From: Bacteroidales bacterium SW299
GTDB taxonomy: Bacteria; Bacteroidota; Bacteroidia; Bacteroidales; Bacteroidaceae
Reading direction: 5' to 3'
DNA: 64,000 nt
NCBI GenBank assembly: GCA_019550975.1
Contig: SDWH01000016.1
Coordinates: 1-64,000 of the forward strand
Shown: one piece after another, positions 25,686 through 35,729 of the stretch
How the letters are laid out: each line of letters starts with the position of its first letter
How positions within the stretch are numbered: the first letter of the stretch is position 1
Program-made: the position numbers and the translations under genes
The notes under the pieces: generated by a model
Databases searched by the model: none
What the model saw: only the letters and a program-made list of their open reading frames with translations
What the model was told of the DNA's origin: nothing

Positions 25686-28600
25686 TCACCGCGATTCTTT
25701 ATTCACGTATTCTGTTGGAGAGCATCCCATATACTTCTTGAAGCTGGTCGTAAAGTAAGAAGGAGTGTTGAATCCTACCATTTCACTGATTTCCGTAATG
25801 TTATAGCGTCCTTCTTCCAGCAGCCTGCACGCATGGCTGAACCGGATTTTCCGGATAAAGTCCATCGTGGAATCTCCCGTAATGGCCTTCATTTTCAGAT
25901 GCAGGCTCGAACGGCTCATGTTCATCTCGGCAGCAAACTTATCCGCAGAGAAGCCCACATCATCCAGATAGTTTTCAACGATCTTCACCGCCTTTGTCAG
26001 AAACTCTTCATCCAAAGGATTCAGCGCCATTTTCTCCGGCTTAACTTCCAGTGATTTCGAATAGAATTCAACGGCCTGCCGGTATGTACGCAAGACATTG
26101 CGTATCTTTGCAATTACCACTTCCATGACGAAGGGCTTGGGAATATAGTCGTCAGCTCCTACATGCAAACCTTCCAACTGGTCCTTCACGTCCGCTTTCG
26201 CCGAAAGAATCACAACGGGAATATGGCTGGTCTTCAGGTTTCGCTTCACCTGCGAACAAAGCCTGATACCATCCATTACGGGCATCATCACATCCGTCAG
26301 TATCAGGTTAACCTCTTCGTTCTGCAAGATCTCCCAGGCCTCCTGCCCGTTTCCGGCCTTCAGCACATGAAAATAATCTTTCAATCCATCTGCAAGATAG
26401 TCTATAATATCCGCATTGTCTTCAACCAGCAGCACCGACTGCTTTCCTTTCTGCCCCCATTGCCCGTCCTCATCTTCATCTGCACCACGGGGCTGTTCGC
26501 CGGCATTCGTTTCCGGCAGACAATCTTCCATTCTCACAACAGCATCCTCCACTTTCGCCTTTTCATCTGTTTCACCTGCCAATTCATCAGCTGTGTAAGC
26601 TCCGGCTGAAACAGGAAGACAAACAGCAAACACACTTCCCTTCCCTACCGAACTTGTCAGTTCAATCGTGCCATGATGCAAATCAACCAGTTTCTTCACG
26701 AGCGACAATCCGATTCCGCTGCCTATGTTTTCATGGTTCACCTGATAAAAGCGTTCAAACACCAGATTCTGCTTTTCAGGCGGAATTCCCTGACCGGTAT
26801 CGCTTACCAGCATTGACAGGTTCTTATCATCTCCCTTCAACGCAAGTGTGATGCTGCCGCCTTTAGGTGTATACTTAAACGCATTGGAAAGCAAATTATT
26901 CAGAATCAGTTCCACGTAATTTCCATCGCACATCACTTTCTTCCCTCTCATATCAGAATTCAAATGATAAGCAATCTGCTTTGACTCCGACAGACTTGTA
27001 TAGGCATTAAACACTTTTTCTGCCAGAGCGTGAACATCCGTTTCGCTTACCTTAAGATGAAACACGCCCAGTTCTGCACGCCGATAATCCAGCAACTGAT
27101 TCACCAGAAACAACAACCTCCCGGCATTCGCATTCACGTATTTCAGCTTTGACAGCACCCATTTGTCGGTAATCTGAGGAAGCACATCCCGCAAAGGACC
27201 TACAATCAATGTCAAAGGAGTACGCAATTCATGAGAGATGTTAATAAAGAAACGCACTTTCATTTCGTTGATTTCTCTCGCCTTCTCTTTATCCATGCGC
27301 TCCATTTCCAGTTGCAACTGCATTGTCTTCCGGATCCAGAAGTAACGGATGATAAAAGCTATCACCCCCACCACACAGACAAAAAACAACACCCTCGCCC
27401 ACCATGTCTGATACCACATGGGCAGAATCTTGATTTTCAGAACGGTCGGGACATCATTCCACAAGCCGTCACGGTTAGCTGCCTTCACCATGAAGCGGTA
27501 ATCTCCGGCAGGAAGATTCGAATACACAGCAAAACGGTTGGGATTCTCTACATAAATCCAGTCTTTTTCATATCCGTCCAGACGATAGGCAAAACGGTTG
27601 TGCGTTCCTGAGATGTAGTCGGTTACAGCAAATTTCAGCATAAACGACGACTGTCCGGCAGACAACGCGATGCTCTCGGTTTCACTGATATGCTTTTTGA
27701 GCACTCCCGTATCATCGAAAGGCTTGACCGTTTTATTCGCGACCTGCAGCTCGGTGATCAACACAGCCGGAATGAAAGGGCTTTCCGTCAATGTTTCCGG
27801 ATTGAATGAAACAATTCCGTCAACACTGCCGAAATACATTCTTCCGGAAGCGGTCATGCAATAGGCACCTATATTAAACTGATTGCAAGACAGGCCGTCT
27901 ACAACGGAATAGTTTCTAAAGGTTTCTTCCTTCACATCCAGACAAGCCAGCCCACGGTCTGTACTGACCCAAAGCATTCCTGCGCTGTCTTCCATTATAC
28001 CTTGAATGACATTGTTGGGCAAACCATTCCTTACAGTATAATGCCTCAACACCCGGGCTCTCCCATCCAGACAATACAGCCCGTTTCTCGTGCCGATCCA
28101 AAAACAAGAATGCTTCAGATTTTCATGGATGCAATTCACCATCTCATTCCGAAGCGCACCGCCTGCTATAGAATCAGTGCTTTCAAGACGGTTGCCCGAC
28201 AAAAGATAGACATTTGCCCCGTTGGTTCCTCCGACCCATAATCTTCCTTGCGAATCAAAGCACATCGCGATGCGTCCCTGATCCTTGTAAACCTCCCCCT
28301 CAACATAGCAAGTCATCCGCTCAAACTTCTGCGAATGGGGAAAGAAACGATAAATTTCTCCATTGGACGTGCCCAACCAGACCGATCCGTCGGAATCGGG
28401 GATGATGCTGTATACATTCCTTGTCTGAAGGCCACTGTTCTCCATTGTGTATCTGACAATATTGCCTGTCCGCCGGTTCAGCACATTCAATCCGCCGGAA
28501 TGACCGCCAATATACACCAGGTCATCATCTTCGTCTATATACAGGCTTTTCACATCATCAAATTCCAGCCCGCTGTTCCGCGAGTAACAAGCATAAAGTC

Positions 28601-29741
28601 CGCTGTGCGCATCATAAAAATTCAGTCCTCCGGAGTTTGTCCCGATCCAAAGGTTTCCCTCCTTGTCCTCACGGATGCAGTTCACGACATTGTCACTGAG
28701 CGAATTGTGATAAGGAATATTCTTAATTACGCGAAAACGCCGGCGCAAAGGATGATAATAGTTCAATCCGCCAAAATAAGTGCCCAGCCACATGCCCCCT
28801 TGAGAGTCACAATAAATGCTCCTCACAGAAGCCTGCGACAGCGAACCTTCCCTGACCGGGTCGCTGTTATAAACGATAAACTCATCCTTCTTTTCGTCAT
28901 ATATATTCAACGAGTTGATGGTGCCCACCCACAAACGCGATTCCATGTCTACGGCCAAAGCCCGGATATAGTCAGAACTCAGTCCCCTATTCCCGGAGCT
29001 ATAATGTTTCATCCTTTCCCCTTCAACATCCAGAAGGAACAGTCCGTTTCCTTCCGTCCCTACCCACAGCTTGTTTTTTGCCTGCTGAAATATGGAAAGA
29101 ATCCGCCTGTCTTTTTTCGAATGAAACCAGTCCATTATACTCAAACTGTGCGTAAAGAAAGAATAAGCCATCAGTTCACTTCCTTGCCCGAAAAAGATTT
29201 GCTCATCATTACGCTCGACCGCAGTAGGACGCAACGGTCTTAAACAGGAAGGAACATCGGCAAAAGCCTTCTTCCGCTTATCAAACAACACAAGTCCTTC
29301 GGTTGTGTTCACCAGCAAATGCCCCTTTTCCCATTCTTCTATATGAAGCACTTCCGCATCCTTGTCCTTCAAACGGTAGCGGAAATTACAGAAGACATCC
29401 TTGTCCATATCATACAACGACAATCCCCGATGTGTGCCAACCCACAGATTGCCTCCACCATCTGTCATCACAACACGGATTATATCGCTTGAGATGCTGG
29501 TGGAATCCGAATCATCGTGCTGATATACCGTAAAATTATATCCGTCGAAACGGTTCAGTCCGTCATAAGTGGCAAACCACATATTTCCCTTCCGGTCTTG
29601 CGCTATGCTCAAAACCGTACTTTGCGACAGCCCCTGTGACAGACCGATATGCTCAAACGAAATCTGTCCGAAAGCAATCGCCGGAATAACTGAAAAATAT
29701 ACGCACCATAAAAAGACACGCCACTTTACTGCATTTTTCAT
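25686..29741 (-). CDS. Hybrid two-component system sensor-regulator of PUL
   Basis: A 1351-residue one-protein signalling system. Order: signal peptide (about 1-25); two seven-bladed Reg_prop propellers with repeated NLWVGT/GLNRFD-type motifs (about 30-650); a Y_Y_Y Ig-like domain (about 680-750); one membrane helix (RVLFFVCVVGVIAFIIRYFW, about 780); histidine kinase with FINISHELRTPL; HATPase with DTGQGIPP and GSGIGLSLVKKL; receiver with LILTDVMMPVMDG (phospho-Asp); and a C-terminal AraC HTH (VGFNTPSYFTTSFKKYMGCSP). It senses a periplasmic oligosaccharide and activates the PUL. I chose the ATG at 29741, which gives a proper signal peptide; the longer frame starts at 29819. It has a full promoter at 29862-29892. 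Confidence 0.96.
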   Translation of the reverse strand: MKNAVKWRVFLWCVYFSVIPAIAFGQISFEHIGLSQGLSQSTVLSIAQDRKGNMWFATYDGLNRFDGYNFTVYQHDDSDSTSISSDIIRVVMTDGGGNLWVGTHRGLSLYDMDKDVFCNFRYRLKDKDAEVLHIEEWEKGHLLVNTTEGLVLFDKRKKAFADVPSCLRPLRPTAVERNDEQIFFGQGSELMAYSFFTHSLSIMDWFHSKKDRRILSIFQQAKNKLWVGTEGNGLFLLDVEGERMKHYSSGNRGLSSDYIRALAVDMESRLWVGTINSLNIYDEKKDEFIVYNSDPVREGSLSQASVRSIYCDSQGGMWLGTYFGGLNYYHPLRRRFRVIKNIPYHNSLSDNVVNCIREDKEGNLWIGTNSGGLNFYDAHSGLYACYSRNSGLEFDDVKSLYIDEDDDLVYIGGHSGGLNVLNRRTGNIVRYTMENSGLQTRNVYSIIPDSDGSVWLGTSNGEIYRFFPHSQKFERMTCYVEGEVYKDQGRIAMCFDSQGRLWVGGTNGANVYLLSGNRLESTDSIAGGALRNEMVNCIHENLKHSCFWIGTRNGLYCLDGRARVLRHYTVRNGLPNNVIQGIMEDSAGMLWVSTDRGLACLDVKEETFRNYSVVDGLSCNQFNIGAYCMTASGRMYFGSVDGIVSFNPETLTESPFIPAVLITELQVANKTVKPFDDTGVLKKHISETESIALSAGQSSFMLKFAVTDYISGTHNRFAYRLDGYEKDWIYVENPNRFAVYSNLPAGDYRFMVKAANRDGLWNDVPTVLKIKILPMWYQTWWARVLFFVCVVGVIAFIIRYFWIRKTMQLQLEMERMDKEKAREINEMKVRFFINISHELRTPLTLIVGPLRDVLPQITDKWVLSKLKYVNANAGRLLFLVNQLLDYRRAELGVFHLKVSETDVHALAEKVFNAYTSLSESKQIAYHLNSDMRGKKVMCDGNYVELILNNLLSNAFKYTPKGGSITLALKGDDKNLSMLVSDTGQGIPPEKQNLVFERFYQVNHENIGSGIGLSLVKKLVDLHHGTIELTSSVGKGSVFAVCLPVSAGAYTADELAGETDEKAKVEDAVVRMEDCLPETNAGEQPRGADEDEDGQWGQKGKQSVLLVEDNADIIDYLADGLKDYFHVLKAGNGQEAWEILQNEEVNLILTDVMMPVMDGIRLCSQVKRNLKTSHIPVVILSAKADVKDQLEGLHVGADDYIPKPFVMEVVIAKIRNVLRTYRQAVEFYSKSLEVKPEKMALNPLDEEFLTKAVKIVENYLDDVGFSADKFAAEMNMSRSSLHLKMKAITGDSTMDFIRKIRFSHACRLLEEGRYNITEISEMVGFNTPSYFTTSFKKYMGCSPTEYVNKESR

Positions 29742-29861
29742 TGTCTTATCTCTTAAGTCTGTATTTCCGATATTCACTTCAATCTCCCGGCTAAAAAGCC
29801 CGTTTGCCAATGCTTTCATTTACCAGCAACTCCGGCAAGCCGCGATACTTCAACGAAAAAA

Positions 29862-29892
29862 CAAATATAGGCAAAATTCAAATCTGAACAAA
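29862..29892 (-). promoter_or_regulatory. Promoter of hybrid sensor gene
   Basis: On the minus strand TTTG (29892-29889), 19 bases, TATATTTG (29869-29862): exact -33/-7 spacing for Bacteroidales. It implies basal expression of the sensor independent of the PUL inducer. Confidence 0.75.
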
Positions 29893-29901
29893 CCGATTCC
29901 G

Positions 29902-29929
29902 CTTTCAAAATCGTTGAATTTACTTTCAA
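29902..29929. promoter_or_regulatory. Phased TTGAAAG pair, candidate HTCS operator
   Basis: Two copies of CTTTCAA (29902-29908 and 29923-29929; TTGAAAG on the minus strand) exactly 21 bases apart, with TTCA and GAT between them in the same positions as in the copy upstream of GH88 (57471-57498). A related 21-bp tandem array lies upstream of susC (56056-56104). AraC-type domains bind such paired direct repeats, so this is a candidate site for the hybrid sensor. It sits between the sensor promoter and the first lyase promoter. Confidence 0.5.
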
Positions 29930-30008
29930 TTTTGTCCAATGACTTAATTATAAGATAAAAATGAAGTATTTTTACGCAAAATAGAAAGTCGGAGAGAGCA
30001 GAGTCGCC

Positions 30009-30016
30009 TACTTTTG
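30009..30016 (+). promoter_or_regulatory. -7 box of first lyase gene
   Basis: TACTTTTG, exact consensus, 24 bases before the lyase ATG. No good -33 box is seen, consistent with an activator-dependent promoter. Confidence 0.6.
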
Positions 30017-30040
30017 TTGAAGTAAACAAAAACAGACAAT

Positions 30041-32554
30041 ATGAAGAACAATCTGCTAACCATGAAAAATCTGGCATTGGCGGCCTGCACGCTGCTGTGC
30101 AGCACGCTTCATGCCGCAACGACACCTTTCCCTGACCGGATACACGAAAACACACGCACCACTCCCTATCCGCAGGAGTTTCACCAGCCGTTCATTAATC
30201 CGGCTCCACTGCTTGTTCCCCCCGGCGAAGAGGGGGATTCCGTGCAATTCATGCTCTCGCAAGACAAGACATTCAAAGACAGCAGCACCCAAATCTCCAA
30301 GCCGGCTGTATGGCGCATGTTCAACCCGCACCGCATACTCAAGCCGGGAACATGGCACTGGCGCTTCCGCTCGGTGAAAAAAGGAGGAGAAAAAATGCCG
30401 TGGAGTCCAACCTACTCGTTTACAATGGATGCAGACGTGCCTCAGTTCGTCACGCCTCCTTTCGAAACCTTCCTCCGCAACATACCCCAAAACCATGCAC
30501 GGCTGTACTGCTTTCTGGATGCCACGGTTGAAGAAGCACGGAAGCACATGCGCCAGTCCCCCGACTTTGAACGCATGATCAGCGAAGCGAGGGATGCACT
30601 TGCAATGGATTACCGGACCGACACGGCCCCCTACAAGAAAATATCGCTAATGTATAAGCATGCAAACTACCTGCATACTGCCTATATGATGATGCAGCGT
30701 GATGTCTATGCCGAAAAAATGGTACAGAACGTCAGATGCCTGCTGCAAACAGAACCGGACGAGAATGTATTGGCGAATGACTTCAATGCCGGCGAACTGG
30801 CTTATACACTGGCCTGCACCTACGAAACATGCTACAGCCGTTTCAGCACACAGGAGAGACAGCAGATCGAAGAACTCCTCCTGTCTGTACTGAACAGGTA
30901 TATCCCGCACATTATCGGAAAAGAAGAAGTGCATATTTTCGACAACCACTTCTGGCAGTTCACCTTCCGGCACTTCCTGCAAGCGGCACTGGTGCTTCAT
31001 GACAAATATCCCGAAGCCAGAAACTATCTGGAATACAGCTATGAGCTTTGGACATCGCGTGCTCCGGCATCCGGATTCAACCGTGACGGAAACTGGCACA
31101 ACGGCACGAGCTATTTCAGTGCCAATGCCGTTACCTTATATTATATAGCCGAACTGTTCTCGTATCTGACAAAAACAGATTTTCTACAGCATCCGTGGTA
31201 CCGGAACTCCGGAATCGGAGAAGCCTACAGCTGGCTTCCCAACTCGTCTGCAGCAGGATTCGGTGACGGACACGAGAAACTGAATGCCCAGCCGCTCCGT
31301 ATACGCAGCGCATACGCAGATTATCTGGCACGCAAAACCGGCGACCCGTACGCTGCATGGTACTCGTCGCTCAACCGGCGTTATCTGGACGAATACGAAA
31401 CGCGCATCTATCGGCTCGCCAGCGGAAAGGAACGTCCGGACAATGAAAACCTCCCGGAAGACGCGCCCAAAGCCGTGTGGTTCAAAGACAGCGGCGAAAT
31501 GATAGCCAACTCCGACCTAAACGATTTGAGCAACAATTTAAGCTTGAGCTTCCGGTCCAGCCCGTTCGGTTCGGGCAGCCACACGCACTCAAACCAGAAC
31601 GCATTCAACCTGCACTTCCGCGGAATTCCCGTATATCGGGCTATAGGCCACTACATGAACTTCGCCGATTCGCATAACCTGCTGTCATACCGGAACACAC
31701 GCGCATACAATACCATTCTTGCAGACAGCATCGGACAGCCTTTCACCACACGGGCATATGGCAACATCGTGCGCATGTTCAACGGTGAGCATATATCCTA
31801 TGCGTTGGGAGATGCCTCAAAGGCATATTGCGGGATCAGCGAATATCCCATGTGGAAAAAGAACTTCAAGAATGCCGGACTTGAACAGTCGCCTGAAAAC
31901 GGATTCGGGAAAACGCCGCTAAAGAAGTTCCGCCGGCATATCTTCCTCCTTCACCCCGATAAGGTGCTGATCTACGATGAACTGGAAGCTGACAAGGAAG
32001 TTCACTGGGACTGGCTGCTTCACAGCCGCCATCAGTTCCATATTGAAAACAACCGGCTGACCACAGTACATCCGGAAGGCAAATTCGCCTCGCTGGCAGA
32101 AATATTCAGCGAACAGCCGTGCAAGATATCGCAGACCGACCGGTATCAGGCAGATCCCAACAAAGCCATAGCCGTGCGCGGAGAAGAGTTTTATAAAGAA
32201 TGGTCTATCGACGCACGGTTCTCGCCATGCAAGAAAAACCGCGTGCTGACACTCATCCAGATTACACCTGAAGGCAAGAAAACAATTCCTGCCGTACGTA
32301 AAAACAGCAACACTTTCCGTTTCGGGGACTGGACCGTGACAGCAGAACTGGATGCCGACCGCCCCGCAAGCCTGTACATCCGGAATACACGGAACAACGC
32401 GGCATTCGGATACGGCCTCAAGGAAATGAACGCTGGCGGAAAGACCTATCGGTTTAAAAAGAAAAACGCCTCTGTTCTTCACGATAACATCGGAGGAATA
32501 TGGGAAACGAAAGAGATGGATGACAGACCGGCATTACTGACGGGAGCGAAATAA
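30041..32554 (+). CDS. Heparinase II/III-like polysaccharide lyase, subtype A
   Basis: An 837-residue exported enzyme: signal peptide (about 1-25; an LAAC stretch could also be read as a lipobox), an N-terminal DUF4962-like region (about 40-450) with the alpha/alpha-toroid, and a C-terminal heparinase II/III beta-sandwich (about 480-830). Candidate catalytic residues are H303 in DNHFWQ, Y358 in DGNWHNGTSYF and H514/H516 in GSGSHTHSNQ. The His-Tyr-His spacing resembles that of PL15 lyases. Such enzymes cleave the glycosidic bond at a uronic acid by beta-elimination, giving unsaturated uronides, which GH88 at 56101-57372 would then remove. Exact glycan unknown. It is closest to the copy at 35730-38165. 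Confidence 0.88.
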   Translation: MKNNLLTMKNLALAACTLLCSTLHAATTPFPDRIHENTRTTPYPQEFHQPFINPAPLLVPPGEEGDSVQFMLSQDKTFKDSSTQISKPAVWRMFNPHRILKPGTWHWRFRSVKKGGEKMPWSPTYSFTMDADVPQFVTPPFETFLRNIPQNHARLYCFLDATVEEARKHMRQSPDFERMISEARDALAMDYRTDTAPYKKISLMYKHANYLHTAYMMMQRDVYAEKMVQNVRCLLQTEPDENVLANDFNAGELAYTLACTYETCYSRFSTQERQQIEELLLSVLNRYIPHIIGKEEVHIFDNHFWQFTFRHFLQAALVLHDKYPEARNYLEYSYELWTSRAPASGFNRDGNWHNGTSYFSANAVTLYYIAELFSYLTKTDFLQHPWYRNSGIGEAYSWLPNSSAAGFGDGHEKLNAQPLRIRSAYADYLARKTGDPYAAWYSSLNRRYLDEYETRIYRLASGKERPDNENLPEDAPKAVWFKDSGEMIANSDLNDLSNNLSLSFRSSPFGSGSHTHSNQNAFNLHFRGIPVYRAIGHYMNFADSHNLLSYRNTRAYNTILADSIGQPFTTRAYGNIVRMFNGEHISYALGDASKAYCGISEYPMWKKNFKNAGLEQSPENGFGKTPLKKFRRHIFLLHPDKVLIYDELEADKEVHWDWLLHSRHQFHIENNRLTTVHPEGKFASLAEIFSEQPCKISQTDRYQADPNKAIAVRGEEFYKEWSIDARFSPCKKNRVLTLIQITPEGKKTIPAVRKNSNTFRFGDWTVTAELDADRPASLYIRNTRNNAAFGYGLKEMNAGGKTYRFKKKNASVLHDNIGGIWETKEMDDRPALLTGAK

Positions 32555-32568
32555 GGCCCAAGGATCCT

Positions 32569-32670
32569 CCAAACTACAGTCCCTCCAAACCTCCCCCGAA
32601 GGGGAGGCTTAAGAAAACATCAAGCTATATAAACTCCCCCTCGGGGGGAGTTGAGAGGCTCGGAGCTTAG
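32569..32670. repeat. CCTCCCC-type intergenic inverted repeat
   Basis: Contains CCTCCAAACCTCCCCC-GAA-GGGGAGG and a second hairpin ACTCCCCC-TCG-GGGGGAGT. The same kind of sequence recurs at 46062-46220, in decayed form at 38180-38310 and at 62930-62965. It is a dispersed intergenic repeat family that occupies most of the 156-base gap between two lyase genes. Confidence 0.75.
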
Positions 32671-32710
32671 TTGAAAGAGCTTAATTTTTCTAATCAATAA
32701 ATATTGCAAC

Positions 32711-35245
32711 ATGAAAAAACACTTGTTACTTTTCAAGGGAATGATGATGGCCATATCATTGTTCGCATTTGCCGGAGTCAGTCCGACCACGGCACAGAAA
32801 ACGACGCTGGAACGGGTACACGAGAATGTACGCGAAACAGCTTATCCGCAGTCGATGCATCAAGTTTATCTGAATCCGCCTCCATTGATTCTCCCCAAAA
32901 GCGTGCATGAGAAAGACGCTTCGTATCAGTTCGAGCTGAGCAACGACAAAACTTTCCCTGCAGGAAAAACAATCACTGCCGACGCAAAGCCCTGGCTCAT
33001 GTTCAGTCCGCATAAAGTGCTTGACAAAGGTACATGGTACTGGCGCTGGCGTAAAGTAAAAGACGGGAAACAAGGCGAATGGAGCCAGCCTTATGATTTT
33101 CAGATTGCAGGCGACGAACCGAAATTCGCCACGCCGGTCTATGAAACCTTCCGGAAGAATCTGCCGAAAGGCTATCCGCGCCTGTTCTGCTTTCTGGATA
33201 ACGACCTGAAGACCGCACGCGCAAACGTAGCTTCACATCCCGAATACAAGGAAATGCTGAACCGCGCGAACATGGGACTCAACTATGAACCGGCAGCCAA
33301 CCCATACCCTAAAGCACGCCCGGCTCTTGCCTTCGTCACTTACCTGCATACCGCATACACGCTCACCGAAGACAAGCAGTATGCCGACAAGATGGTGGAA
33401 ATCACCCGCGCCTATCTGAAATCGACCCCCGACAAGAATCTGCTCCGCGACGACTTCTTCTGCGGCGATCTGATTGAGCAGCTTCTGATGTGCTACGACG
33501 TATGCCACGACATGTTTACGGCAGACGAACTGAAACAAATCGAAACGCTTGTATTCGAAGTGGCAAAGAACCACCACAATCCGATGCGCACCGGATATGA
33601 AGAAACACACTTCTTCAACAACCACTTCTGGCAGCACGGCTTCCGGCAGACACTTGAAATCGGCCTGATGTTCTATGAACACAGCGAAAAGGCCCGCGAA
33701 ATGCTGGAATACTGCTATGAACTTTGGAGCACGCGCGCTCCGGCCGGAGGATTCAACCGCGACGGAGAATGGCAGAACGGAACAGGATACTTCACTGCAA
33801 ACACGAAAACGCTTTATTACGTTCCCAGCCTGCTTTCGCATATCACAGGATTTGATTTTCTGAAACACCCCTGGTATCAGAATGCCGGACAATCACTGCT
33901 CTATGCGTTTCCTGTAGGCACGATGAGTGCGGGATTCGGTGACGGAAACGAACGCCAGCCGACACCCGACCGCCAGCGTCTGGCCATAGCAGACTTCCTT
34001 GCACGGGAAATCGGAAATCCCTACGCCAAATGGTATGCTTCACACTGTACACGGGATTTAAGACGTGACTATGAAACACGCATTTACCGCATGGCCCGTG
34101 TAGCGAAAGACTATCCGTACACGAAAGATCTTCCGGCCGATCGCCCCAATGCTGTCTGGATGGAAGACATGGGCGAAGTGTATGCCCACTCGGCCATTCA
34201 GAACACCAACCGCAACGTTTTCTTGAGCTTCCGTTCAAGCCCGTTCGGATCAGGAAGCCATACACTGGCCGACCAGAACAGTTTCAACCTGCACTTCCGT
34301 GGAGTACCTGTATATCGCTCTACCGGCTATTACCTGAACTTCAAAGATGCCCACAACATACTATCCTACCGCCATACAAGAGCGCACAACAGCATTCTTG
34401 TTGACGGAATCGGACAGCCTTTTACAACCCGCGCCTACGGTAAGATTACCCGGATGCTGAACGGCGAGAACATCACTTATGCACTGGGAGATGCATCAAA
34501 CGCATACTGCGGAACCAGCGAATATCCCATGTGGATAAAGAATTTTGAAGAAGCAGGACTTGCCCAAACTCCGGAATACGGCTTCGGAGAAACTCCGCTC
34601 ACCAAATACCGCCGCCACATTCTGCTGCTTCATCCGGACATCGTGGTTATATACGACGAACTGGAGGCTTCGAAGCCTGTCACCTGGGACTGGCTGCTGC
34701 ATAGTCCGGTACAGTTCCAGATTGACAATGCCAAACACACGATGACCACACGCTACGAAGAAAAACAGTTCAGTTCCGTGGCACAGATGTTCAGCAACCA
34801 GGCATTCGAAATGACACAAACCGACCAGTATGTGGCTCCGCCCGATCCGAAGAAGATGAAAAAAGGAGTGAAGTATCCTAACCAGTGGCACCTGACCGCC
34901 AAGTTCCAGCCTTGCGCACAAAACCGTATCCTCACCGTCATCCGCATCATGCCTGACGGCAACAAGGAAAAGGTGCTTTCGCGCAAAGGGAATGTGTTCA
35001 CCTGCGAAAGATGGAAAATTGAAGCGGAACTTGATCCGGCAAAACCGGCTTCGCTCAAAATATTCAACGACCGCAACAATGCCACATTCAGTCTGGGGGA
35101 CGGAGATATAGAAATAGGAAACACAACCTACAAACGTCTCGAACAAGGCTCGTCTGTTTTATTTGACAAAATCGACGGCGAATGGCTCGTGCATGAAATG
35201 TCCGATTACCAGCCCCAGTTCACTGGAGCCGGACCTGAAAAATAA
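32711..35245 (+). CDS. Heparinase II/III-like polysaccharide lyase, subtype B
   Basis: An 844-residue secreted enzyme with a signal peptide cut near TTAQ (about residue 29). The architecture is as in the upstream gene: DUF4962-like toroid then heparinase II/III beta-sandwich. Candidate catalytic residues are H305 (NNHFWQ), Y360 (DGEWQNGTGYF) and H517 (GSGSHTLADQNSF). It differs from subtype A by SHTLADQNSF in place of SHTHSNQNAF and by SYRHTRAHN in place of SYRNTRAYN, features it shares with the gene at 38299-40845. It is probably co-transcribed with the first lyase across a 156-base repeat-filled gap, and a terminator follows at 35292. The two subtypes likely cut different uronide linkages or sulfation patterns (inference). 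Confidence 0.88.
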   Translation: MKKHLLLFKGMMMAISLFAFAGVSPTTAQKTTLERVHENVRETAYPQSMHQVYLNPPPLILPKSVHEKDASYQFELSNDKTFPAGKTITADAKPWLMFSPHKVLDKGTWYWRWRKVKDGKQGEWSQPYDFQIAGDEPKFATPVYETFRKNLPKGYPRLFCFLDNDLKTARANVASHPEYKEMLNRANMGLNYEPAANPYPKARPALAFVTYLHTAYTLTEDKQYADKMVEITRAYLKSTPDKNLLRDDFFCGDLIEQLLMCYDVCHDMFTADELKQIETLVFEVAKNHHNPMRTGYEETHFFNNHFWQHGFRQTLEIGLMFYEHSEKAREMLEYCYELWSTRAPAGGFNRDGEWQNGTGYFTANTKTLYYVPSLLSHITGFDFLKHPWYQNAGQSLLYAFPVGTMSAGFGDGNERQPTPDRQRLAIADFLAREIGNPYAKWYASHCTRDLRRDYETRIYRMARVAKDYPYTKDLPADRPNAVWMEDMGEVYAHSAIQNTNRNVFLSFRSSPFGSGSHTLADQNSFNLHFRGVPVYRSTGYYLNFKDAHNILSYRHTRAHNSILVDGIGQPFTTRAYGKITRMLNGENITYALGDASNAYCGTSEYPMWIKNFEEAGLAQTPEYGFGETPLTKYRRHILLLHPDIVVIYDELEASKPVTWDWLLHSPVQFQIDNAKHTMTTRYEEKQFSSVAQMFSNQAFEMTQTDQYVAPPDPKKMKKGVKYPNQWHLTAKFQPCAQNRILTVIRIMPDGNKEKVLSRKGNVFTCERWKIEAELDPAKPASLKIFNDRNNATFSLGDGDIEIGNTTYKRLEQGSSVLFDKIDGEWLVHEMSDYQPQFTGAGPEK

Positions 35246-35729
35246 GATTTCTCTATTTACATTTAATATAAGGTTTTCAATAGGAAGAAGAGGCTGTATC
35301 GTGAGATACGGCCTTTTTCATAGTTTCACTTAAAAGGCATTCGATAGGACAAATGCGGGCGACAAGCCAAACTACGGCTCCCGATCAGACTTCCATGAAA
35401 CATAAAATACCGGAACACAGAGAGAAAATACAGGGAAATCCAACCTGATAAATCTCTGCGTTCCGGTACGTTTTCAGTCAAAGCCTTCACATGACAATTA
35501 GAAACTGTTTTGAATTTCTCCAAAAAGTTTTTCTTGGCTTGATGTATTCGTTTTCGTGTGTGCTTTGGGCTATTTTTTGGTCTTTTCCGCTTCTGTTCTT
35601 CGTCAGATAGCCCGCTATCTTCCTCATCACACAAACGGAAATGCCTCAAAAACTCATCCCAAATCAGCACACGATAAATTCAAAACAGTTTCTTAGTGGG
35701 AAAGCTCTGAATTCCCTACGGATGTTCCA
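35246..35729. other. 484-bp convergent gap with two hairpins
   Basis: Holds a terminator for the plus-strand lyases, GGCTGTATC (35292-35300) / GATACGGCC (35305-35313) followed by TTTTT, and a second 14-bp inverted repeat with one mismatch, CCGGAACACAGAGA / TCTCTGCGTTCCGG (about 35409-35465), flanked by A/T runs on both sides and probably a bidirectional terminator. A 114-codon open frame on the minus strand (35326-35670) runs through the hairpin. It has an odd composition, no recognisable domain and no promoter, so I do not call it a gene. Confidence 0.7.

Noticed and set aside
32651-32677. TTGAGAG/TTGAAAG pair before the second lyase as another HTCS site
   Set aside because: Spacing is 20, not 21, and the first half belongs to the CCTCCCC-type repeat.
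35326-35670. 114-codon minus-strand frame between convergent lyase genes
   Set aside because: It passes through a terminator-like inverted repeat, has no promoter and an unusual Lys/Arg-rich then hydrophobic composition; probably chance.
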